Assembly: GCA_945632055.1 (NCBI GenBank)
Contig: CALZCU010000044.1
Coordinates: 1 to 7,165 of the forward strand
DNA from: an uncultured Ruminococcus sp.
GTDB lineage: Bacteria; Bacillota; Clostridia; Oscillospirales; Acutalibacteraceae
Length of the DNA stretch: 7,165 nt
Direction of reading: 5' to 3'
This document shows, one piece after another, positions 1-5,735 of the stretch. Positions within the stretch are counted from its first letter, which is position 1, and every line of letters begins with the position of its first letter. A program made the translations under genes and the position numbers. A model generated the notes under the pieces. The model ran no database searches. It was not told where the DNA came from and worked only from the letters and a program-made list of their open reading frames with translations.

Positions 1-1774
1 CCTCTGTGGGAGCTTCTGTGGGAGCTTCTGTAGGAGCCTCTGTGGGAGCTTCTGTTGTGGGTTCATCAGGTGTAGCAGGTGAAGTAGGATCAGTGGGAGC
101 TACTGTTGTGGGTTCATCAGGTGATGAAGGAGTACCAACAGGAGTAATGTTTACTACAAATTTTGCGCCCTTCTTTGTTGCATAGTCGAAGTTTGTGAGG
201 TCGATTCTGAGCTCTACATCTGCAAGATCGTCAGTTACTTCAACAATAATATCCTGCTGACCGTTGTAAACTGCGTCTGACCATACACCTGAGCCTTCGA
301 ATACGCCGCCCCAGCTTTCTGCCCAACCGGTTTTATCACCGTTTGCTACAAATTTAGCAGTATATTCAAATGCTTCAATATCCTTAAATGTGATTGAGTA
401 GATACCGTCAGCAAGCTTTGTCATAAGGTTTTCATCTGCTGCAGGTTTCCAATCAATACCGTTCATCCAGTTTCCTGATAACGGGTCACCGTTACCAACT
501 GCACGCATTGACTCAACTACGAGCTCTGTTACAAACTCAACGCCTGTACCTGTTACTGTGATTTCCTTTGTTTCGGGATTGAATGTTACTGTTACATCGC
601 AAACTTCTGTGATATTGAACTTTACATTATCTTCGCCGCCGTCTACGCCATACCAGCTCTGTGTTTCACCGATATTCTCAACAACCTTAAGCTCACGAGA
701 TGCGCCAACTGCTGCATTAGAAAATACTAATGAATATGTGCCGTCATCGTTCTTGGACATTACATTTACAGGAGCTTCTAAAGGATTACCGTTCCAGAGA
801 ATGTCGTTGCAGAGTTCTTTTGAACCTGCTACTACATATACGGGATCTGCAACAGGAGTTGTTGTAGGCTCTTCTGTTGTAGGAGCTTCTGTTGTCTCCT
901 CTGTAGGAGCTACAGTTGTCTCTTCTGTGGGAGCTGCTGTTGTTTCCTCTGTGGGTTCAGCTGTTGTCTCTTCTGTAGGAGCTACAGTTGTTTCCTCTGT
1001 AGGAGCTTCTGTTGTTTCGGGAGCTGTTGTTGCAGGCTCAACCTTTTCAATTGTCAGAGCAGTACCGTTTGCAGCACCGTCAGCAATTGAGAGTCTGTAT
1101 AAGCCTTCAAACTTCTCTGTAATATTACTCTTTTCAGGACCGTCTTCGCCGTTACCAAAGCTTACATCCCAATTGCCGTTTGCACGAGCCTTGAAGAAGT
1201 TGTTTTTGCCTGTAAATTCAATCTCAACACTCCATACGCCGTCTGCATATGTAAAGGGATGAGAATCGTTATTCCAATCGCCGCTGCCGTCTACTGTACC
1301 GATAAGAGCAACGCTCTCGAATACTTTTGCGGGAGCTTCTGTTGTCTCTTCTGTGGGAGCAGCTGTTGTTTCCTCTGTGGGAACAGCTGTTGTATCCTCT
1401 GTGGGAGCTGTTGGCTCTTCACCAAGGTATTCGCCGCAGTGTGACTCTGCAGGATTAGGAATTCCGGCAACAAATATCTGAATATATGTTGCGTCTTTAA
1501 TATTGATTTCGCTGTTAAAATCAACATTTGCAGCTAAAAGTGCATCACCTGTGAGTTCTGATGCACCTGCAATGTGACGCTGAATTGCTGTTGCATCTTT
1601 GATGTTGATTTCACCATTCAAATCAACATCGCCAACAAGAATTCTGCCTGAGTTATCGGGAGGATAATTTTCGCTTTCTGCTGCTGAAGCAGGTAATGAT
1701 GAAACAAGACAAGTGCTTACAATCATCATAAATGTTAAAACAACAGATAAGCTTTTTAAGAATTTCTTTTTCAT
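1..1774 (-). CDS. Secreted dockerin protein with three starch-binding-like modules (3' end missing)
   Basis: The frame is open for 591 codons from the ATG at 1774-1772 to the left edge, so the C-terminus is missing. Residues 1-31 are a signal peptide: MKKKFLK, a hydrophobic core, then PASA-A, with cleavage after A31 or A32. Residues 48-104 form a type I-like dockerin with two calcium loops: D49-x-D51-x-N53-x-E55 with D60, and N83-x-D85-x-N87-x-E89 with D94, each followed by an ATxIQ helix. Three linkers of xPTEETTx or EAPT repeats (about 121-148, 247-308, 547 onward) separate beta-rich modules at about 152-245, 311-410 and 415-546. The modules carry exposed-type aromatics (W167, W181, W202; W327, W374; W436, W442, W484, W488) and motifs such as FFKARANGNWDVSFG and VTVTFNPETKEITVTG, which from memory resemble X25/SusE-SusF-type starch-binding domains. 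No catalytic domain is visible. I infer a cohesin-docked glucan-binding component, amylosome-like. A catalytic domain could lie beyond the edge. The dockerin call is strong; the ligand is a guess. Confidence 0.88.
   Translation of the reverse strand, partial: MKKKFLKSLSVVLTFMMIVSTCLVSSLPASAAESENYPPDNSGRILVGDVDLNGEINIKDATAIQRHIAGASELTGDALLAANVDFNSEINIKDATYIQIFVAGIPNPAESHCGEYLGEEPTAPTEDTTAVPTEETTAAPTEETTEAPAKVFESVALIGTVDGSGDWNNDSHPFTYADGVWSVEIEFTGKNNFFKARANGNWDVSFGNGEDGPEKSNITEKFEGLYRLSIADGAANGTALTIEKVEPATTAPETTEAPTEETTVAPTEETTAEPTEETTAAPTEETTVAPTEETTEAPTTEEPTTTPVADPVYVVAGSKELCNDILWNGNPLEAPVNVMSKNDDGTYSLVFSNAAVGASRELKVVENIGETQSWYGVDGGEDNVKFNITEVCDVTVTFNPETKEITVTGTGVEFVTELVVESMRAVGNGDPLSGNWMNGIDWKPAADENLMTKLADGIYSITFKDIEAFEYTAKFVANGDKTGWAESWGGVFEGSGVWSDAVYNGQQDIIVEVTDDLADVELRIDLTNFDYATKKGAKFVVNITPVGTPSSPDEPTTVAPTDPTSPATPDEPTTEAPTEAPTEAPTEAPTE
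2..52 (-). repeat. 12-bp tandem repeat encoding EAPT units (linker 3, truncated)
   Basis: Just over four 12-bp units, each a minor variant of TTCTGTGGGAGC on the plus strand, encode EAPT repeats at residues 575-591 and continue past the window edge. The total copy number is unknown. It differs in period from the 24-bp linker repeats. Confidence 0.85.
52..123 (-). repeat. 21-bp direct repeat with 51-bp period inside linker 3
   Basis: The 21 bp at 52-72 recur identically at 103-123, 51 bp (17 codons) apart and therefore in frame. Both copies encode part of a PDEPTT segment. This looks like a partial duplication that helped to grow the linker. Confidence 0.75.
887..1006 (-). repeat. 24-bp tandem repeat, five copies (linker 2)
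   Basis: Five in-frame 24-bp units encode residues 257-296, each of the form xPTEETTx, between modules 1 and 2. The units vary mostly at synonymous positions and at the first and last residue. Copy-number change by slippage or recombination would alter spacer length without breaking the frame. Confidence 0.9.
1337..1408 (-). repeat. 24-bp tandem repeat, three copies (linker 1)
   Basis: Three in-frame copies encode residues 123-146 as APTEDTTA, VPTEETTA and APTEETTE. They form a flexible, acidic, Thr-rich spacer between the dockerin and the first binding-like module. Thr residues could carry O-glycans; that is inference. Confidence 0.85.
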
Positions 1775-1783
1775 TTCTATAAA

Positions 1784-1790
1784 TCCTTTC
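1784..1790 (-). promoter_or_regulatory. Ribosome binding site of the dockerin gene
   Basis: GAAAGGA is nine bases upstream of the ATG at 1774-1772. The spacing and the immediate KKK-type signal peptide fix this start. Confidence 0.8.
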
Positions 1791-1811
1791 AAAACTTAAA
1801 TTTAGTTTTAT

Positions 1812-1834
1812 TTAAACAGCCAAAAGCCGTTTAA
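1812..1834 (-). promoter_or_regulatory. Short hairpin 37 nt before the dockerin start codon
   Basis: UUAAACGGC (1834-1826) pairs with GCUGUUUAA (1820-1812) over 9 bp with one G-U pair and a 5-nt loop UUUUG. No U tail follows, so it is not an intrinsic terminator. It lies upstream of the ribosome binding site and does not mask it. Confidence 0.4.
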
Positions 1835-1950
1835 TTAACCTTTGCTTTATACTACTGCTTTGCAACTGATTAAATCAAATGACAGCCTCCTCAAATAAAA
1901 TTTGTTGTATTCAGTATAAAAAGCAAGGATTAATTACCTAACTTCAAGAC

Positions 1951-1980
1951 CATAGATTGTATATAATTCTACAATATATG
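1951..1980. repeat. Inverted repeat just downstream of the predicted start site
   Basis: CATAGATTGTA (1951-1961) and TACAATATATG (1970-1980) are inverted copies over 11 bp with one mismatch and an 8-bp spacer. It covers roughly +9 to +39 relative to the predicted transcription start. That is a typical place for a repressor operator, or for a 5'-terminal mRNA hairpin. Confidence 0.45.
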
Positions 1981-1995
1981 GTATTTACATAAAAG

Positions 1996-2024
1996 ATTAT
2001 ATCAATAAAAATAAAAAAAATCAA
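1996..2024 (-). promoter_or_regulatory. Sigma-A-type extended -10 promoter of the dockerin gene
   Basis: On the minus strand there is a -35 TTGATT (2024-2019), a 17-bp T-rich spacer and a perfect -10 TATAAT (2001-1996), with TGA directly before it giving an extended -10. Transcription would start near 1988-1990, leaving a leader of about 215 nt before the ATG at 1774. It shows the dockerin gene can be transcribed independently of addBA. Confidence 0.8.
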
Positions 2025-2039
2025 GTGTTTAGATATATT

Positions 2040-2081
2040 TTTTTGTGAACATATTACAGAAATAGTACAATTTCACAAAAA
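2040..2081. repeat. 10-bp inverted repeat upstream of the dockerin-gene promoter
   Basis: TTTTTGTGAA at 2040-2049 is perfectly repeated in inverted form as TTCACAAAAA at 2072-2081, with 22 bp between. The arm centres are 32 bp apart, close to three helical turns, and the repeat starts 16 bp upstream of the -35 element. The position suits a regulator binding as a dimer or two dimers; no specific regulator is recognised. As RNA it lacks a U tail on either strand, so it does not look like a terminator. Confidence 0.5.
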
Positions 2082-2108
2082 TAAAATGGAAATTGTTTCA
2101 TAATAACC

Positions 2109-2138
2109 AAAAATAAATTTTTTAAATTTCTTAAAAAA
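2109..2138 (-). terminator. Possible weak A/U-only terminator after addA
   Basis: About 40 nt past the addA stop, the minus-strand RNA can form a perfect 8-bp stem (UUUUUUAA with UUAAAAAA, 5-nt loop GAAAU) followed by the U-rich tail UUUAUUUUU. The stem has no G-C pair, so it would be weak. No better terminator is visible between addA and the next gene, so some readthrough is plausible. Confidence 0.3.
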
Positions 2139-2177
2139 CATATAAATTTGTAAAATGATACTCAAGGCTGTAATCTG

Positions 2178-5100
2178 CTATACTGTTACAAGGCTTCCTA
2201 AGTGTACGGAATAAATTATACATTCCGAAACAGGCATTTCTGTGGACTGCTCCATTGCGATTTTGTATAGGTCAAGCTGTTTTTTATACAATTCCTTAAG
2301 CTTTGAAATGTCCTTCACCCTGTCGGTTTTATAGTCCACAATGACAAGACTTCCGTTTTCTTCAAATGCTAGATCAACTGCACCCTGCAAAATTATTTCG
2401 GCATCGGATTCAATTGATTTGTACTCATCAAAAACGAGCGAGGGCTTTATTTTAACAGAAAACTGCTCTTCTCTGAGAACACAGGGTGAATTAATTATTC
2501 GCTTTATTAGCTCTGAGTTAATTAACGCTTTGAGTTTGTCAGCATCAATAAGCTCCGCTTCCTCTTTTGTCAGCCTGCCGACAGACAACAGCCGTTCAAG
2601 CTCCTTTGAAAAGTCCTGCCTTGCATTTGCAAAATCACAGTACTGTAAAAATCTGTGGTGAGCAGAGCCTCTCTGAGTTGCCATTGCCGATTCATTGTTG
2701 AGAAAAGCAGGCTTTAGGAATACCTTTTCAAAATAATCATCATTGCCCCGGTGTGCAACCTCCGAAGCACTCACCTTTTGGGGAAGCGACATTATTTCGG
2801 CATTTTTATATTTAAAGGAAAGGTTTTCTTTTAAAAGCTGTGCGTAATCAAAGCTGTCCTCACTGCTCAATGCTTCAAGTAATGACTGAGTTTCTGAAGT
2901 ATCATCAGATGAAACAAAAATTTCAGACTCTTTATCAATCAGTTGGAAATGCCATCTTGATGCGTCTTGCCCCATAATCGGCTCGGCAGACGGATTGACA
3001 TGCCTACGCAGGTCATTAAGTGACGGATGAACAAGTGCAGTGAGGAAAATCCAGTCGGCTATGCAGTTGCATCTTACAACAGAGTAAGGCTCAATCAGCC
3101 TTCCGAACACTATTTTTGAACAGAGGTTTTCAAGATATTTTTGCGTTCCCTTTTTTGAAGCGACAACAATCAGCTTTTCTCTTGCACGAGTTAGGGCAAC
3201 ATAGAGAACTCTCAGCTCCTCAGCTGTTTCGTTGCGTGATATTTCGATTTCAACGGCAAGCCGAGGCAGAGTGTTATATCTGCAAAGCCCCTCGGTTTTC
3301 TTAATGCCAAGACCTGCTGTGCTGTCAACAAGAACATCTGAGCGCAAGTCGGATTTATTGAATTGGCGGGCGGTATCAGCCAGAAAACAGACAGGATATT
3401 CAAGTCCCTTTGAGGCGTGAATACTCAGCACACGCACTCCGTTTATTGAGTCTGAATCGCTCGCCGCTCCAGGAAGCTCGGTGCCGTTTGCAATCAGCTT
3501 GTCGACATATGAAATAAAATCGGAAAGTGTCTTGTATCCGTTTGACTCAAAGCTTCTTGCATAAATTCTTAAAAGATTCAGATTACGCTCGGGAGACTCC
3601 CCTCCCTTTATTGCAGAGGTTATTGCAGATATCGCCGTTGTATCGTATATTTTTCCGATTAAATCGTCAATTGAGCAGGTGTAGGAGTAATTTTTGAGAA
3701 GGTTAAGCTCGTCTAAAAACTCCTGTGCCTTTGAATTATTCCTTGCATACTTTTTAACGGCAGAAAAAAGATTATTATGCCGCTCGTCTGCTCGGATTTG
3801 TGCAAGCTCATCGGGAGTAAAGCCGTATATCGGACTGAACATCACCGACAACAGCGGTATGTCAAGCGTTGGATTGTCAATAACTCTGAGGAGATTCAGC
3901 ACTGTTTTTATTTCCTGTGCATCAAAGGAATTTTCCTTGCTTTCGCTGAATGCAGGAATACCGCAGTCAATCAGGGTTTTTACATAGGTTTTGGCTGAGG
4001 ATTTCGGACTTCGCATTATTACGGCAAAGTCGCCGTAGGTTGCCTTTCGCTGAGTATCTCCGTCCTTTACGGTGAAGCCGCTTTTGAGCATTGAATGGAT
4101 TTTGTTTGCAATAAAGCGTGCTTCAATCTCTGCTGAATCGTAATCTTCAAAGGTTGATTTTTCTATTAAAGAAATTTCAAAATCACAGGAAGTGCTTTCG
4201 GGGTATGCAGCACCGACATTAAGCAAATCGTCCTTGGTGTAATCCATCTGGGCGGCTTGCTTTGTCATCAGATGAGAAAAGATGAAATTAACTGCATCGC
4301 AGACCTCTTTTCTGCTTCTGAAATTCTTGTCGAGAATTATAGTTGCTGGATAGGACGGATTGTCCTCGTCAAATTTTGCGTAGGAATTTTTGCGCTCAAT
4401 GAAAATCTGAGGCTTTGCCTGTCTGAAGCCGTAGATGCTCTGCTTGACATCACCTACTGCAAAAAGGTTACTTTCATCCTTGCTCGCACATTTGAAAATC
4501 AAATCCTGAACATCGTTGACATCCTGAAATTCGTCGACCATAACAGCATCATAGCGGTTGGAAATTTCATAGGCAACAGGTGATTTTTTGTAGCCGTTCT
4601 TGCTCGGCTGAGCAAAAAGTCTTACCGTCAGAAGCTCAATATCTGAAAAAGACAGGACATTTTTCTTGCTTTTCAATGCGTCAAGCTCTGAAATGTATTC
4701 ACGCACAAGGTCGAACAGAGTTGAAACAAGAGCCTGAAGATCTCTCATTTCGCTGAGAACTTCGTTTTCGTTTTTGTCAAAATACTGCTGAATTGATTTT
4801 ATTGCAGACTTAACCTCATCTCTGTTGGCAGCTATTGCAAGCTTTATCGGGTCATCCTTGTAGCCCTTCGGAGCAGTCAGCCGTCCTGCTGAAAACTGAA
4901 AGGCGGCTTTCTGCATTTCGTCCCACACGCTTCCGTGAAGCTTTTCAAGCAGATTGTTGAGATAAGCAAGGTCGTCTTCAAGCCTTGCAGAAAATGCCTT
5001 TTCAAGCTTTTCATCCTTTTCAAGCAGGCTGATTGAATTTTGCGTCAGGTTGACTGCGTGATGCACTGTTGTGAGGGTATAGTCAATTATTATTTTGCCC

Positions 5101-5735
5101 CAGATTGAATTTGCCACAGAGGTTTCTCCGTAGCTTGAGAGCATCTCGTCAAGCCACTTGTCGGGAAACGGCTGTGTTGAGAGAAAGGAGCAGATTTTCA
5201 GAACAGTCTGTCGGAGCTTGAAATCTCCGTTTTTGCTTGAAAAAGCGTCAAGCAGTGCGATAAATTCGCTTTTATCGGCTGAATAAAATCTATTGAAAGC
5301 AATGTCAAGCGCAGTATTCCTGAGGACATCCAATTCTCCCTCATCGGCGATTCTGAAATCTCCCGATACTCCGAGAATATGAAAATACTCACGCACAATA
5401 TCTGAGCAAAAGCTGTCGATTGTAGAAATGCTTGCGGTGTATAAAAGCTGTTTTTGCTTTATCAGATGCGGGTTGTAAGGGTCGTTCTCCAACAAAGAAT
5501 TGAGTGCGGCTGAGATTCTCTGTCGCATTTCAGCAGCAGCCGCCCTTGTAAATGTAACAATCAACAGCCTGTCAACATCAATCGGATTGTCGTTTCTTGT
5601 GATAAGATTGATTACCCTTTCTACAAGCACCGCTGTTTTTCCCGAGCCTGCGGCGGCAGAAACAAGAACAGAACCGTCGGTTGCATAAATTGCATTTTTC
5701 TGCTGATTTGTCCACTGTCTGCTCAAACTACTCAT
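2178..5735 (-). CDS. addA: ATP-dependent helicase/nuclease subunit A (AddA)
   Basis: AddA is the UvrD/RecB-like 3'-5' helicase plus nuclease subunit of AddAB, the Firmicutes counterpart of RecBCD, which resects double-strand breaks for RecA-dependent repair. Numbered from the ATG minus four (the TTG at 5747 as residue 1), the superfamily 1 motifs appear in order: Walker A AAAGSGKT at 31-38, TFTRAAAAEM at 65-74, Walker B VDEFQ at 404-408, GDVKQSIYGFRQ at 432-443, NFRSRK at 475-480, SIHASKGLEYP at 775-785 and VLYVALTRAREK at 847-858. The C-terminal RecB-family nuclease has RGSAHHRF at 1026-1033, D1125, the VDYKTD core with D1138 and K1140, and Q1157. The length, 1185 aa, is normal (about 1230 in Bacillus subtilis). 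No frameshift is seen. I chose the ATG at 5735, preceded directly by AAGGGAG. A TTG at 5726, nine bases past that sequence, and a TTG at 5747 are alternatives. It is co-transcribed with addB, whose stop it overlaps by 8 nt. Confidence 0.97.
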   Translation of the reverse strand: MSSLSRQWTNQQKNAIYATDGSVLVSAAAGSGKTAVLVERVINLITRNDNPIDVDRLLIVTFTRAAAAEMRQRISAALNSLLENDPYNPHLIKQKQLLYTASISTIDSFCSDIVREYFHILGVSGDFRIADEGELDVLRNTALDIAFNRFYSADKSEFIALLDAFSSKNGDFKLRQTVLKICSFLSTQPFPDKWLDEMLSSYGETSVANSIWGKIIIDYTLTTVHHAVNLTQNSISLLEKDEKLEKAFSARLEDDLAYLNNLLEKLHGSVWDEMQKAAFQFSAGRLTAPKGYKDDPIKLAIAANRDEVKSAIKSIQQYFDKNENEVLSEMRDLQALVSTLFDLVREYISELDALKSKKNVLSFSDIELLTVRLFAQPSKNGYKKSPVAYEISNRYDAVMVDEFQDVNDVQDLIFKCASKDESNLFAVGDVKQSIYGFRQAKPQIFIERKNSYAKFDEDNPSYPATIILDKNFRSRKEVCDAVNFIFSHLMTKQAAQMDYTKDDLLNVGAAYPESTSCDFEISLIEKSTFEDYDSAEIEARFIANKIHSMLKSGFTVKDGDTQRKATYGDFAVIMRSPKSSAKTYVKTLIDCGIPAFSESKENSFDAQEIKTVLNLLRVIDNPTLDIPLLSVMFSPIYGFTPDELAQIRADERHNNLFSAVKKYARNNSKAQEFLDELNLLKNYSYTCSIDDLIGKIYDTTAISAITSAIKGGESPERNLNLLRIYARSFESNGYKTLSDFISYVDKLIANGTELPGAASDSDSINGVRVLSIHASKGLEYPVCFLADTARQFNKSDLRSDVLVDSTAGLGIKKTEGLCRYNTLPRLAVEIEISRNETAEELRVLYVALTRAREKLIVVASKKGTQKYLENLCSKIVFGRLIEPYSVVRCNCIADWIFLTALVHPSLNDLRRHVNPSAEPIMGQDASRWHFQLIDKESEIFVSSDDTSETQSLLEALSSEDSFDYAQLLKENLSFKYKNAEIMSLPQKVSASEVAHRGNDDYFEKVFLKPAFLNNESAMATQRGSAHHRFLQYCDFANARQDFSKELERLLSVGRLTKEEAELIDADKLKALINSELIKRIINSPCVLREEQFSVKIKPSLVFDEYKSIESDAEIILQGAVDLAFEENGSLVIVDYKTDRVKDISKLKELYKKQLDLYKIAMEQSTEMPVSECIIYSVHLGSLVTV

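Larger units (their letters stand above)
1775..1989 (-). promoter_or_regulatory. Long, potentially structured 5' leader of the dockerin gene
   Basis: This untranslated leader has several complementary segments. A long-range stem joins 1936-1913 to 1853-1832 (7+4+2+8 base pairs with small bulges), enclosing about 59 nt that include CAAAU/AUUUG and UGAU/AUCA mini-hairpins and the sequence GAGGAGG at 1892-1886. A compact hairpin at 1834-1812 sits against its outer end. I recognise no known riboswitch class. The stem is A/U-rich, so part of the pairing may be chance. It could be an RNA stability or translation control element. Confidence 0.4.

Noticed and set aside
558..1262. A 234-codon plus-strand open frame rich in VVSSVGA repeats
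   Set aside because: It is the antisense reading of the dockerin gene's tandem repeats, which stay open in several frames. It has no ribosome binding site or family match, and the minus frame has a signal peptide and clear domains.
1291..1527. A 78-codon minus-strand open frame with QQLPQRKQ repeats
   Set aside because: It is another frame of the same 24-bp repeats, inside the dockerin gene, with no start signal.
1709..1720. Possible lipobox VSTC at residues 19-22 of the dockerin protein
   Set aside because: Threonine at -1 does not fit the usual lipobox, and a good AxA signal peptidase I site (PASA-A) follows at 28-32, so a soluble secreted protein is more likely.
1930..1953. Seven-codon leader frame MVLKLGN in the dockerin leader
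   Set aside because: There is no Shine-Dalgarno sequence upstream of its ATG, and it has no run of regulatory codons of the attenuator type.
1775..1989. Known riboswitch in the leader
   Set aside because: I found no sequence core of the c-di-GMP, SAM, TPP, preQ1, purine or T-box classes; an Rfam search would be decisive.
2044..2077. CRP-like TGTGA and TCACA half sites
   Set aside because: The CRP spacing is 6 bp; here it is 24 bp, so a classic CRP site is not supported.
2073..2139. Small open frame MFFKKFKKF..., 22 codons, in the gap after addA
   Set aside because: It has no ribosome binding site and its composition is explained by A/T-rich spacer DNA; it also overlaps the possible terminator.
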